From: Nostoc sp. NIES-4103
GTDB taxonomy: Bacteria > Cyanobacteriota > Cyanobacteriia > Cyanobacteriales > Nostocaceae
Assembly: GCF_002368335.1 (NCBI RefSeq)
Contig: NZ_AP018288.1
Span: 8,067,281 to 8,131,280, forward strand
DNA length: 64,000 nucleotides
Direction of reading: 5' to 3'
In this document: one piece after another, positions 33,992 through 43,589 of the stretch
Numbering within the stretch: the first letter of the stretch is position 1
Layout: the number at the start of each line of letters is the position of its first letter
Notes under the pieces: generated by a model
Seen by the model: only the letters and a program-made list of their open reading frames with translations
Told to the model about the DNA's origin: nothing
Databases searched by the model: none
Position numbers and translations under genes: made by a program

Positions 33992-34666
33992 TTACCTGAG
34001 ATAGTGGGTAAACCATTGACTCGCCAGTTGTGCTACTGCTGCTAATGTACCTGGTTCTTCAAATAAATGGGTGGCTTCGGGAATAATCTCCAGGCGTTTT
34101 GGCGATCGCAACTGCGCTAGTGCATCCTCATTCATTGCAATCACTGGCAGATCATAACCTCCAACAATCAATAGCGTTGGCGCTTTGACATCAGGTAACA
34201 CTAAACCAGCTAAATCAGGTCGTCCACCACGAGAGACGATAGCCTGCACCGCCTCTTGACGTTCTGCGGCTGCAACCAGGGCTGCACCGGCACCTGTACT
34301 CGCACCAAAGTAACCTATTTTGAGGTTACAAGTTTCGGGGTATTGTGCTAGCCAATCTGTAGCGCCAACTAACCGCGATGCTAACAAAGCAATATCAAAG
34401 CGCAAATGTCTTGTTCGGAGGTCAATTTCTTCCTCCTCAAGAGTGAGCAAGTCAATTAATAAAGTTGCTAGTCCCGCCTGTTGTAAGGCTTGAGCAACAT
34501 AGCGATTGCGGGGACTATAACGGCTACTACCACTACCATGAGCAAATAAAACTACACCTTTTGCACCTTCTGGAATCACCAAATTGCCTTCTAGCTTAAC
34601 TTCACCTGCTCTCACCGACACGAGATATTCTTGGGGGTTCTGTGTTAATGTCCTATTCATGATCAA
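33992..34666 (-). CDS. Dienelactone-hydrolase-like alpha/beta hydrolase
   Basis: 224 residues, complete. KGVVLFAHGSGSSRYSPRNR is the first strand and oxyanion region, YFGASTGAGAAL carries the nucleophile elbow Ser (about residue 124), TLLIVGGYDLPV the acid strand and EATHLFEEPG the catalytic His. Proteins of this type often occur next to, or fused with, phosphoribosyltransferases. Here a decayed phosphoribosyltransferase lies 37 bases upstream on the same strand. Substrate unknown. Confidence 0.88.
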   Translation of the reverse strand: MIMNRTLTQNPQEYLVSVRAGEVKLEGNLVIPEGAKGVVLFAHGSGSSRYSPRNRYVAQALQQAGLATLLIDLLTLEEEEIDLRTRHLRFDIALLASRLVGATDWLAQYPETCNLKIGYFGASTGAGAALVAAAERQEAVQAIVSRGGRPDLAGLVLPDVKAPTLLIVGGYDLPVIAMNEDALAQLRSPKRLEIIPEATHLFEEPGTLAAVAQLASQWFTHYLR

Positions 34667-34702
34667 TTAATTACGAATTACGAATTACGAATTACGAATT
34701 AT

Positions 34703-35009
34703 TCAGTCATTCGCTATCAGCAGTTTTTGCCTTGTCAGGAGTTCACACCAAATACCGATCGCATACAAATTTTCTGGCATCATCACACATACAAGTTTAT
34801 CTACTTCTGTTTGCAGTTCTTCACAGGTGGATGCTGCTGCAACTGGACTGCTACCACAAGCTCACGGGGTTGTTGTTTTTTCAATGTAGCGATCGCTGCG
34901 CGGATGGTAGCACCTGTAGCAATGCCATCATCTACCAGAATAATTGTGTGATTTTTGACTTTTGCTATCCAACCGACAATTTGACTGCGACGCACAACAT
35001 TGAGCATAC
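34703..35009 (-). pseudogene. Phosphoribosyltransferase, N-terminally truncated and frameshifted
   Basis: The segment KNHTIILVDDGIATGATIRA contains the PRPP-binding acidic loop (VDDGIATGAT). After RELVVAV one base is missing and the sequence continues in another frame as VAAASTCEELQTEVDKLVCV, MPENLYAIGIW, to a stop at 34703. The N-terminal half present in the intact paralogue at 58261-58917 is absent. It lies directly upstream of the hydrolase gene, as in intact operons of this type. Confidence 0.78.
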
Positions 35010-35344
35010 TTCTCCTCCAATAATCTCTGTTTTTCTTGGAGTTTGAGCAATAAACGCAGTGGCTCACCTTTTGCTACATTGCTGTTTGGAACATGGACTC
35101 TAGTTTGAGGTTATCAAAAAAATGTGAGGGAAATGTGAGGAATTTCTTAACTGATATCTTGCACTAACTACTGGAAGTTGATAACAGAAGTTTAAGATAC
35201 TCTTGCAATATAGAAGCGTATATTTTTACTGTTTTGGCGCAGTTTGCTCAATTCAGAGGGCCATTTGATTTCAGTTGCTATTAAAGATAGTTTGCTTGCC
35301 GAAAATAGCAAACTGAGCTTAAATTCCTTAACTTCGGTTGTTAA
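35010..35344. other. Intergenic region upstream of glgX
   Basis: An open plus-strand segment of about 45 codons in another frame (LLNSEGHLISVAIKDSLLAE, SLNSLTSVVK, stop overlapping the glgX ATG) ends just before glgX. It does not resemble the missing GlgX N-terminus. No other feature. Confidence 0.35.
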
Positions 35345-37357
35345 ATGAATGACGTTTGGCACGGTTACATACCAGGAATTAAACCAGGACAGCAATACGG
35401 ATTCCGAGTTTCTGGCAATTATGAACCAGAGAAAGGACATCGCTTTAATTCATCAAAACTCTTATTAGATCCCTATGCAAAAGCAATTGCTGGCGATGTC
35501 ACTCATACACCAAAAATATTTAGCTATTTGTGGGATGCACCTCCAGAAAAAAGAGACTTAACACTATCTAAAGCCAACGATTCTCACTTCATTCCCAAGG
35601 CTGTTGTTATTGATGAGTCTTTTGATTGGCAAGGCGATCGCTTGTTGCAAATTCCCTGGCAGGATACTGTTATATATGAGACTCATGTTAAGGGTTTCAC
35701 CAAGCAGCACCCAGATATTCCCAAAAAATTGCGCGGTACTTATGCTGGACTTGCCCATCCGGCTGCAATTTCTCATCTCAAATCTCTTGGTATTACTGCT
35801 GTTGAACTACTACCAGTCCATCATTTTTTTGTTTATTCTGGAAAACTAGCCGAGAGAAAACTTCGCAATTACTGGGGATATGACCCAATCGGCTATTTTG
35901 CACCTTATTCCGGCTACAGTGCAAGTGGAATTTTAGGAGAACAGGTTGTAGAGTTCAAGCAGATGGTCAAGGCTTTACATGCTGCTGGCATCGAAGTAAT
36001 TTTAGATGTAGTTTACAATCACACTGGAGAAGGCAACCAGTTAGGCCCGACTCTTTCTCTACGAGGCATTGATAATACGATTTATTATCGCTTAGTTGAG
36101 GATAATCCTCGCTACTATATTGAAGGTTTAACTGGCTGCGGCAATTGTCTGAATACTCTCCACCCGCAAGTGCTGAAGTTGATCATGGATAGTCTGCGCT
36201 ATTGGGTATTAGAAATGCACGTGGATGGTTTTCGGTTTGATATTGCTGCGGCGTTAGGTAGAGGAGAATTAATAGAAGTAGATGTCTGGCGAGGTTCCAC
36301 GCGGCGTAAAGTTCAAGTTTCAAACCGCACATTTGATGCTTTTGAATCCTTTTTTACTATCATCCACCAAGATCCAGTGCTTTCTCAGGTAAAACTGATT
36401 GCTGAACCTTGGGATGGAGAACAAAGCGGCTACCAAGTAGGAAATTTCCCTCTTTTATGGTCAGAGTGGAATGATAAACATCGAAATACCATGCGAGACT
36501 TTTGGCGTGGTGAAGACATCAAACTAGAGGAGTTCGCCAACCGCTTCACTGGTAGTCCTGATTTATATCAAGCTAATGGGCGGCGTTCTCATGCAAGTAT
36601 CAACCATATAACCTGCCATGATGGTTTCACGCTGCATGATTTGGTCAGTTACAACGAAAAACACAATCAAGCAAATCAAGAAGAAAGCGGCGGTAATCAA
36701 AATCGTTCTTGGAACTGTGGCGTTGAAGGAGAGACAAATAATCCAGAAATATTGCAGTTACGAGAACGACAAAAGCGTAACTTCCTTACTACCTTAATGT
36801 TGTCTCAAGGCGTTCCTATGCTATTAGGGGGAGACGAAATCGGGCGATCGCAACAGGGTAACAACAATCCTTACTGTCAAGATAATGAGATTTCCTGGTT
36901 TAATTGGGATTTGACAGCAGAAAACGCAGCACTGTTGAATTTTACTCGTCAACTAATTCAGTTTCGTCATCAGCATCCTATATTTCGCCAACGCAACTGG
37001 TTAAATCAAGGTTCTGGTCGAACCGTCATTTCCTGGTTTAACGTAGATGGTAGTGAAATAACACAACAGCAGTGGCAAAACTTTGCTGATACTATAATTA
37101 TCTTCTTGAATGGCACAGAAATTTCTACACCTGATGCTTTGGACGAGAAGATTGTTGACGATAGTTTTCTGCTGTTTTTCAATGGTTGCGATCAAATGAT
37201 TGAGTGTGTGCTACCCAGTGGCTTAGAGGATAAAAAATGGCAGTTGGTGATTAATACTACAGAGTCTCTATTTGTTGAAGAAGAGCGCTTTTACCAAGAT
37301 GGTCAAATTGTAACTGTGATGGCGCGATCGCTACTATTACTCAGGTGTGTCAGCTAA
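35345..37357 (+). CDS. glgX: Glycogen debranching enzyme GlgX, apparently lacking its extreme N-terminus
   Basis: 670 residues. GlgX hydrolyses alpha-1,6 links of phosphorylase-limited glycogen. The N-terminal CBM48 is only partly present; the protein begins at NDVWHGYIPGIKPGQQYGFR, which in full-length homologues lies about 50-60 residues in. The GH13 barrel is complete: DVVYNHT (region I), GFRFDIAAALG (nucleophile), LIAEPWD (acid/base) and TCHDGF (third acid), then LLGGDEIGRSQQGNNNPYCQ, typical of GlgX/TreX. The start ATG 35345 has no convincing ribosome-binding site. Either an upstream deletion removed the 5' end or a frameshift hides it. Activity is possible but uncertain. Confidence 0.88.
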   Translation: MNDVWHGYIPGIKPGQQYGFRVSGNYEPEKGHRFNSSKLLLDPYAKAIAGDVTHTPKIFSYLWDAPPEKRDLTLSKANDSHFIPKAVVIDESFDWQGDRLLQIPWQDTVIYETHVKGFTKQHPDIPKKLRGTYAGLAHPAAISHLKSLGITAVELLPVHHFFVYSGKLAERKLRNYWGYDPIGYFAPYSGYSASGILGEQVVEFKQMVKALHAAGIEVILDVVYNHTGEGNQLGPTLSLRGIDNTIYYRLVEDNPRYYIEGLTGCGNCLNTLHPQVLKLIMDSLRYWVLEMHVDGFRFDIAAALGRGELIEVDVWRGSTRRKVQVSNRTFDAFESFFTIIHQDPVLSQVKLIAEPWDGEQSGYQVGNFPLLWSEWNDKHRNTMRDFWRGEDIKLEEFANRFTGSPDLYQANGRRSHASINHITCHDGFTLHDLVSYNEKHNQANQEESGGNQNRSWNCGVEGETNNPEILQLRERQKRNFLTTLMLSQGVPMLLGGDEIGRSQQGNNNPYCQDNEISWFNWDLTAENAALLNFTRQLIQFRHQHPIFRQRNWLNQGSGRTVISWFNVDGSEITQQQWQNFADTIIIFLNGTEISTPDALDEKIVDDSFLLFFNGCDQMIECVLPSGLEDKKWQLVINTTESLFVEEERFYQDGQIVTVMARSLLLLRCVS

Positions 37358-37368
37358 TTCAACTTCCT

Positions 37369-37488
37369 ATACCATTTCCATATGAAGACGCATAGAAAGA
37401 ACCCCACCGCCTGCGGCACCTCCCCTTACCAAGGGGAGGTTGGGAGGGGTCAAAATAATATGTAGCTTCACAAAGAATTGGTATTATA
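37369..37488. mobile_element. MITE-like element with ATACCATTTC ends
   Basis: ATACCATTTCCATATGAAGA (37369) and the reverse complement of AAAGAATTGGTATTAT (37472-37487) form imperfect terminal inverted repeats. The interior contains the common CCTCCCCTTACCAAGGGGAGG hairpin (about 37412-37432). The ends resemble those of the element at 29321. Confidence 0.5.
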
Positions 37489-37814
37489 TCAAGTCCGTTT
37501 GATTACTTATTGAGACATCTTATGGTAGCGAAGTTTATTTTCACCGTAAGAGTCTATTTAATGTTGACACTCTCCGGGCTAAAAGCCACGGAGAGTGTCA
37601 AAGTCCAGATAGCATCAACCACTTCCTCACAACTTCCTCAAATTTTCCTTTTAACTTAAAGATAGTGGCAGAAACTTTGTTGTTTGCAAAAAGGTTTTAC
37701 CACTATCACTTCAGTAACTTGCTAGATCCAGCCCACACTGAAGTGAAAGCTGCAAAGGTAGCAATCAAGTTGAAATATCAAGTTTGAAATCAGGAATATT
37801 TGGAGGCAATGATT
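37489..37814. other. Intergenic region with an IS200/IS605-like hairpin
   Basis: TTGACACTCTCCG (37564-37576) pairs with CGGAGAGTGTCAA at 37588-37600, with an inner GGCT/AGCC stem. This hairpin type is common at ends of IS200/IS605-derived elements. No tnpA or tnpB is present, so it may be a palindrome-only relic. The remainder is the hsp20 promoter region. Confidence 0.5.
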
Positions 37815-38285
37815 ATGCCGATTACTCGTTGGGAACCTTTCCAAGAAATTGAACGTTGGGAGCCTTGGCGGGAGATTGAGCATTTACAACAACGGATGAA
37901 CCGCCTGTTTGAGCGGATGATACCCGGTGGAGATGGAGGAGGAGTATCTGCACTCACCTTTATACCCTCCGCCGAAATGGAAGAAACTGCTGACGAAGTT
38001 CACCTCAGATTGGAAATTCCGGGATTGGAATCTAAAGATTTGAATGTGGAAGTTACTGAAGAATCTGTTTCAATCAGTGGTGAACGCAAGTCTGAAACCA
38101 AGACGGAAGAAAAAGGTGTGACACGCTCTGAATTCCGTTATGGCAAATTTGAGCGAATCATTCCGCTACCTGCTCACGTTCAAAACGACAAAGCGCAAGC
38201 TGAATACAAAAACGGTATTCTTACCCTCACCCTACCGAAAGTTGAAGGAGAGAAGAAAAAAGCCGTCAAGATTAACCTTGGTTAG
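37815..38285 (+). CDS. Hsp20-family small heat-shock protein
   Basis: 156 residues from ATG 37815 (MPITRWEPFQEIERW), placed 8 bases after the ribosome-binding site GGAGG (37802-37806); ATG 37809 is too close. The alpha-crystallin domain spans about residues 45-145 (IPSAEMEETADEVHLRLEIP, then VSISGER, YGKFERIIPLP, AEYKNGILTLTLPK) and the I-x-I/L-type C-terminal tail is VKINL. It is an ATP-independent holdase that keeps unfolded proteins soluble, in cyanobacteria also protecting thylakoid membranes. Confidence 0.94.
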   Translation: MPITRWEPFQEIERWEPWREIEHLQQRMNRLFERMIPGGDGGGVSALTFIPSAEMEETADEVHLRLEIPGLESKDLNVEVTEESVSISGERKSETKTEEKGVTRSEFRYGKFERIIPLPAHVQNDKAQAEYKNGILTLTLPKVEGEKKKAVKINLG

Positions 38286-38474
38286 TTTGTCCTCATAAAA
38301 GCAGGGGTACACCCTTCGAGAGGTCAAAATTCAAAAAAAGTTTTTGAATTTTGACTAGAAATTATTGAATTTTGCGTGGCGGCTGCTCCCCTGCTCGCCT
38401 TCATTCAGCTAGCTATTTTAGATTGGTCGAGTACTAGTAACCCCTAACTCAAACAGATGCGCCCGGAGGAAGCT

Positions 38475-39491
38475 ATGACAAAGTTCGTCACATTAGCATT
38501 TATTGGCGATGTCATGCTGGGTCGGGGAGTCAACGAACAGATGAAGAGGAAATCACCAGAGTCTTTGTGGGGAGATGTCTTACCTATATTGCGAGGTGCA
38601 GATGCGGTCATCGCTAATTTGGAATGTGCTATTACTCAACACACTCAGGAGTGGAGTAGAACACCAAAAATGTTTTACTTCCGCGCCGACCCTACCGCAG
38701 TAGAGGTACTTCGGACTGCAAATATTCAATGTGTGAGTCTGGCCAACAACCACATTCTCGACTTCAATGACCAGGGGTTACTAGATACACTGAAATACCT
38801 TGATGCTACGGGGATTCGCCATGCTGGGGCAGGTCGGGATATGAGTCAAGCAACAACTCCCATCATCATAGATATTGCTGGTCTTCGTGTTGGTATGATT
38901 GCCCTCACAGATAACGAGCCTGATTTTGCAGCAACTAAGGATTCTCCAGGTATTAACTATCTAGAAATCATTCCCAATCCGTTAACTTTGTCACTGATTG
39001 AATCTGCCGTGGTGCAGTTACGACAAGCTGGGGCTAAGTTAGTTATCCTTTCTGCTCATTGGGGGCCGAATATGGTCATTTCACCGCCGCCTCACTTTCG
39101 CCAGTTTGCTCATGCAGTGGTGGATAGTGGTGTCGATATATTTCATGGTCATTCTGCCCATATTTTCCAAGGTGTAGAAAACTATAAACAAGGGTTAATC
39201 CTTTATGACACAGGGGATTTTCTCGATGATTATGCAGTTGATCCTGTGTTGCGTAACGATTGGTCTTTTGTGTTTTTGGTGGAAGTGAGCGATCGCGGTT
39301 TATATAAGTTGCGTTTAATACCTGTTATTTTACAATACGCACAGGTAGACCTAGCCAAAACAGAGGAATTCACCGCTATCTGTCACCGTATGCTAGGCTT
39401 GAGTGCAGCTTTTAATACCAATATTTTTCCAACGGCAGAAGGATTGGAAGTCAAATTGAGGAATGAAAAAAGGCTCATACAAGTTCTGTAG
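38475..39491 (+). CDS. CapA-family (PgsA-like) metallophosphatase
   Basis: 338 residues from ATG 38475, preceded by GGAGGAAGC. The family has a calcineurin-like fold: LAFIGDVMLGRG near the N-terminus, ANLECAIT, LANNHILDF, ILSAHWGPN and FHGHSAHIFQGVE provide the Asp, Asn and His ligands. CapA/PgsA proteins are named for poly-gamma-glutamate capsule synthesis, but many stand-alone members have unknown substrates. No signal peptide is visible. It is followed 24 bases downstream by the UPF0182 gene on the same strand, a likely operon. Confidence 0.9.
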   Translation: MTKFVTLAFIGDVMLGRGVNEQMKRKSPESLWGDVLPILRGADAVIANLECAITQHTQEWSRTPKMFYFRADPTAVEVLRTANIQCVSLANNHILDFNDQGLLDTLKYLDATGIRHAGAGRDMSQATTPIIIDIAGLRVGMIALTDNEPDFAATKDSPGINYLEIIPNPLTLSLIESAVVQLRQAGAKLVILSAHWGPNMVISPPPHFRQFAHAVVDSGVDIFHGHSAHIFQGVENYKQGLILYDTGDFLDDYAVDPVLRNDWSFVFLVEVSDRGLYKLRLIPVILQYAQVDLAKTEEFTAICHRMLGLSAAFNTNIFPTAEGLEVKLRNEKRLIQVL

Positions 39492-39515
39492 TCTGAATCA
39501 TCTAATGGATAAATT

Positions 39516-42260
39516 ATGAACCTGAAGTACAGAGGCATTCTATTAATGATCCTGATGGCGATTATTGGTCTGTCTCTATCTAAAACACTAGTGCATATTC
39601 TGACCGAGGTATGGTGGTTTGATACTGTCGGGTTTTCGGAAGTATTTTGGACAAGGTTAACTTGGCAAATTCTCATTTGGATTGTCACCTTTGCCTTCTA
39701 CACCCTGTTTCTCTGGGGAAACTATCAGATTGCTATGCGCCATACTCGGCATAGTTCCTTTAGCTTTTTTGAAGACAGCGCATGGGCAGACTATGCTGAT
39801 AAATTTGCCAATTTCCTAGCTTTAGCGTTGATTTTGTTCATTGGGTTTGGTGCAGCAAGTGCTAGTACCTCTGCGTGGGAAACTATTCTGAAGTATCTGC
39901 ATTTTACTAGTTTTGGCGATCGCGACCCCATATTTCAACAAGACATTGGCTTTTATGTCTTCGGGCTACCATTTTACGAAACTATTCGCAACTGGTTGTT
40001 ATTCGCCTTTGTCTGGGGACTAATAGTATCTTTTCTAGTTTATTTTCTCAAAAACAGTTTTACACTCAGACGTAACGGACGAAATACCCTAAATTACAAA
40101 GCCAAAAATCATTTAACTTGGCTGTTGGCGGGAATCGCTGTATTAATTGCCGTTGATTTCTGGCTAAAACGTTACAGCCTCCTTTATTCAACCAACGGAG
40201 TTGTGTTTGGTGCTGGTTACACCGATGTTCATGCACGGTTGTTTGCCTACTGGGTGACAAGTATTATTGCCTTAGTAATAGCAGTCTTGTTAATTCTCTC
40301 CATAAGGCAAAGAAGTTTTGCCTTGCCCATATTGGGGATTATATTATTTGTCGGGGCTTTAGTTTTGCTCAACAGTGTTTACCCTTGGTTTGTGCAACAA
40401 TTCATCGTTGAACCCAACGAATTAACTAAAGAAAAACCATACATCACTAACAACATCAAATTTACCCAAAATGCCTATCATTTGCATGACGTGCAGAGGC
40501 AAAACTATACAGCTGTAACCCAATTAAATCGCCAAGTTTTGCAAGCAAACCAGCCAACTATCCGCAACATTCGCTTATGGGATTACCGTCCGCTTCTGAG
40601 TACTTACCGCCAAATTCAGGAGATTCGCCTGTATTATCAATTTCAGAGTGTTGATGTAGACCGCTATACCGTGAATGGTGATTATCAACAGGTAATGCTG
40701 TCGGGAAGGGAACTGGCTTATTCTCAGTTACCCCAAGAGGCTAAAACTTGGGTTAACCAGCGTTTGAAGTATACCCACGGCTACGGTTTAGTGATGAGTC
40801 CAGTTAACCAAGTTACCTCTGATGGTTTACCGGAACTATATATCAAAGATATTCCCCCCGTTTCTGGGGTGGATCTTCAGGTGAGCCAGTCGGCAATTTA
40901 TTATGGTGAGAAAACTGATAACTATATTTTTACTGGTACGAAAACCCAAGAGTTTGACTATCCTTTAGGGGATGGTAATGCTTTTACTAATTACAACGGC
41001 CAAGGTGGTGTATCCATACCAACGCTGTGGCACAGACTAGCTTATGCTTACGATTTGGGTAGCCTCCAGATTTTAATTTCCAATTACTTTACCCCACAGT
41101 CGCGTATTCATTATTACCGTTTGCTTCAGGAAAGGGTGAGTCATGTTGCACCATTTCTGCATTTGGATAGTGACCCATACTTAGTGCTAATTAATGGTAG
41201 ATTACAGTGGATTTTGGATGGGTATATGGTGAGCGATCGCTATCCCTATTCTGAACCAGTAGCACAGACTCAGAAAGCTGCCGAAATTCTCAAGGACGGA
41301 AATATTGAACAATTTTTACACCGTGATGTCAACTATCTCCGCAACTCAGTTAAGGTATTAGTTGATGCTTACGACGGCACAATGCAGTTTTTTGTCGTTG
41401 ATGAAACTGACCCTGTACTGCGTACCTACCAAAAGATTTTTCCTCACCTATTTACACCCAACTCTGCAATTCCATCTGAAGTAAAGGCGCATTTTCGTTA
41501 TCCGCAAGACCTATTCAAAATCCAGGCGCAGATGTATCTTGTTTACCACATGAACGACCCGGAATTATTTTACAACCGGGAAGACTTGTGGCGTTTACCC
41601 ATCGAAACCTATGAAGGCAATGAGCATATCATGCAGCCTTACTACATGATTATGCGTTTACCAGGAGCAGCCAAGGAAGAATTTATCCAGATTTTACCGT
41701 TCACCCCTGCCAACAAAGACAACATGATTGCCTGGATGGCGGCGCGTTCCAATAGTAAGGAGTACGGTAAGTTGCTTTTGTACGAATTTCCCAAACAAAA
41801 ACTTATCTTTGGCCCTCGGCAAATTGAAGCGCGAATTGACCAGGAACCGCAAATTTCTCAGCAGTTTACTCTATGGAGTCAAGCAGGTTCTAAAGTAATT
41901 CGCGGAGATTTGTTAGTGATTCCCATTGACCAATCTTTACTCTATGTTGAACCAGTATATCTGCGAGCAGAACAGGGCGAGTTACCGGAACTGAAACGGG
42001 TAATTGTTGCCTATGATAAAGCCGTGGTGATGGAAGAAACTTTAGAAAAATCTCTAGCAGCAATCTTTGGTGGCGTTCAAGAACAGAAGCCAGTACCTAG
42101 TGCTGTAACTGGAGAAGTTCCAAACTTAGCTAAATCTGCGTTGACAACTTATCAAAAAGCACAAGAGGCACTACGGCAAGGAAATTGGGCTGAATATGGA
42201 CGATATCAGCAAGAATTAGAAGAGATTTTACAGAAATTGAATCAGGGTAGTAAGCTTTGA
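39516..42260 (+). CDS. UPF0182 family large membrane protein
   Basis: 914 residues, the usual length of UPF0182/COG1615. The first 300 residues hold about seven membrane helices (for example ILLMILMAIIGLSL, WQILIWIVTFAFYTLFLWG, ALALILFIGFGAASA, LLFAFVWGLIVSFLVYFL). A large extracytoplasmic region follows (VNPFLHLDSDPYLV-type, HYYRLLQERVSHVAPFLHLD, WRLPIETYEGNEHIMQPYYM). Its C-terminus is helical (KAQEALRQGNWAEYGRYQQE). The biochemical role is unknown. It follows the CapA gene closely. Confidence 0.92.
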   Translation: MNLKYRGILLMILMAIIGLSLSKTLVHILTEVWWFDTVGFSEVFWTRLTWQILIWIVTFAFYTLFLWGNYQIAMRHTRHSSFSFFEDSAWADYADKFANFLALALILFIGFGAASASTSAWETILKYLHFTSFGDRDPIFQQDIGFYVFGLPFYETIRNWLLFAFVWGLIVSFLVYFLKNSFTLRRNGRNTLNYKAKNHLTWLLAGIAVLIAVDFWLKRYSLLYSTNGVVFGAGYTDVHARLFAYWVTSIIALVIAVLLILSIRQRSFALPILGIILFVGALVLLNSVYPWFVQQFIVEPNELTKEKPYITNNIKFTQNAYHLHDVQRQNYTAVTQLNRQVLQANQPTIRNIRLWDYRPLLSTYRQIQEIRLYYQFQSVDVDRYTVNGDYQQVMLSGRELAYSQLPQEAKTWVNQRLKYTHGYGLVMSPVNQVTSDGLPELYIKDIPPVSGVDLQVSQSAIYYGEKTDNYIFTGTKTQEFDYPLGDGNAFTNYNGQGGVSIPTLWHRLAYAYDLGSLQILISNYFTPQSRIHYYRLLQERVSHVAPFLHLDSDPYLVLINGRLQWILDGYMVSDRYPYSEPVAQTQKAAEILKDGNIEQFLHRDVNYLRNSVKVLVDAYDGTMQFFVVDETDPVLRTYQKIFPHLFTPNSAIPSEVKAHFRYPQDLFKIQAQMYLVYHMNDPELFYNREDLWRLPIETYEGNEHIMQPYYMIMRLPGAAKEEFIQILPFTPANKDNMIAWMAARSNSKEYGKLLLYEFPKQKLIFGPRQIEARIDQEPQISQQFTLWSQAGSKVIRGDLLVIPIDQSLLYVEPVYLRAEQGELPELKRVIVAYDKAVVMEETLEKSLAAIFGGVQEQKPVPSAVTGEVPNLAKSALTTYQKAQEALRQGNWAEYGRYQQELEEILQKLNQGSKL

Positions 42261-42322
42261 AATGTCATACCATCTTTCAAACTACAACATAGACAACAAA
42301 AATTTCTAACAAATTGGTAGAA

Positions 42323-43474
42323 TTAGCGTCTTTTTAGACTTAAAGCAACATAGATAATTTTTTGCAAAGATTCGGGCAGACTAGGATGTTGACCTTCAGC
42401 AATTTCTTCAAAAATATACAAAGAACCTGGATAAACCATAGCTGATAAACTGGATTCTGCTAGGCAAGCAAAAATTGCTAATTCTTCCAGTATATAAGTA
42501 CAAGACATTTCTATATAGTGGTTGAACTCTTCATTACTCGCTGAAAAGCGACGCTCAATGAATTTTCTGGCAAAAGAGTTAACTGAATTGGCAAATTTTT
42601 TATCTTCAGCAAAAAGATATTGAATTTTTTTGTAATATTCAGCGTAAGTATCCCATTTTTGAATTTCTGATGAAAATACTACATCAAAAGTACAAGTATC
42701 AATGTGACGTTCAAAAACAACACCTTCTCTATTTATATACTCTCTTCCAAGAATAAGGGCTTTGTTTAGGGCTTGCTCTTCATTCAAACCCTCATCAATT
42801 TGTAAAGTAATTCGGTGTAATCTATCACCAATCATGACTGTACATTTTTTGAAATGTCTACTAATCCAATCCGTTATCGCAACTAATTTAGCCGTAAAAA
42901 ATTCTTGATTTTCTAAACTCAAACCCAAAAGACAATGCTCATAATTACTAATTTTCTGCCGAGCCGACTCTGGAAAAACAGAATCGATGACTGCCCTATA
43001 TCTTGATATGGTCGAAAAGACTATTTCTTTACGAGGGCTTACTAATTTCTCAAAATCACTGTATTTCATTCTTATTAGATTATTGTAAGAATTTTGATAA
43101 AATTCGATTTCTTGACTCTGGTTTAATTCAGATGCAAAAAAAACATCCATTTCATCAAGATTTCCAAAAGGTGTAACCGTACCAAATTCACAATCAGGAA
43201 ACAATTCTGCAACTTCTTTTCGGTCGAGCAATTTAACCTCTGCTGTGTGTAGAAACTCTCGCCAAGAGCCGATATTAATTTGCAGATTGGCTGGCACAAC
43301 TGCCATAACTATTTGTTCATTTTTTATTTTTACCAATACGGCTTCAATCAAATCCATTCCTTGCTGGGATTTATAATTTGCTAATTCCTGTGTGGTATGG
43401 GCAGGCGAATAGCTAATAGTTGTGTATTTAATCTTGTGAGTGTCTAAGAGTTCTTGAAGTTTCTGAATAACCAT
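42323..43474 (-). CDS. YbaK-type tRNA-editing domain fused to a cyclodipeptide synthase (CDPS)
   Basis: 383 residues with two parts. Residues 1-150 match the YbaK/ProX aminoacyl-tRNA deacylase fold: IKYTTISYSPAHTTQELANY, LIEAVLVKIKN with the conserved Lys at about 49, and FGTVTPFGN. Residues about 175-383 match tRNA-dependent cyclodipeptide synthases. HCLLGLSLENQEFF corresponds to the nucleophile motif GIS-x-x-N (Ser186), followed by TDWISRHFKKCTVMIGDRLH and EEQALNKALILGREYI. MSCTYILEELAIF supplies Tyr327 and Glu331, the equivalents of Tyr178 and Glu182 of AlbC. CDPSs take two aminoacyl-tRNAs and make a cyclic dipeptide. Putting a deacylating domain on the same chain is unusual. It is the last gene of a minus-strand cluster with STAND-WD40 and SIR2-like genes. 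Activity is inferred. Confidence 0.82.
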   Translation of the reverse strand: MVIQKLQELLDTHKIKYTTISYSPAHTTQELANYKSQQGMDLIEAVLVKIKNEQIVMAVVPANLQINIGSWREFLHTAEVKLLDRKEVAELFPDCEFGTVTPFGNLDEMDVFFASELNQSQEIEFYQNSYNNLIRMKYSDFEKLVSPRKEIVFSTISRYRAVIDSVFPESARQKISNYEHCLLGLSLENQEFFTAKLVAITDWISRHFKKCTVMIGDRLHRITLQIDEGLNEEQALNKALILGREYINREGVVFERHIDTCTFDVVFSSEIQKWDTYAEYYKKIQYLFAEDKKFANSVNSFARKFIERRFSASNEEFNHYIEMSCTYILEELAIFACLAESSLSAMVYPGSLYIFEEIAEGQHPSLPESLQKIIYVALSLKRR

Positions 43475-43589
43475 AAGTAAAGAGATGCTATTTATTAACG
43501 GAACTTACTAGTTATCTAGTTAGGATTTGTAATGGGTAATGGTTGATAAATTCTTGCCAATTACCCATCCTTTAGACCACACCTGAATA

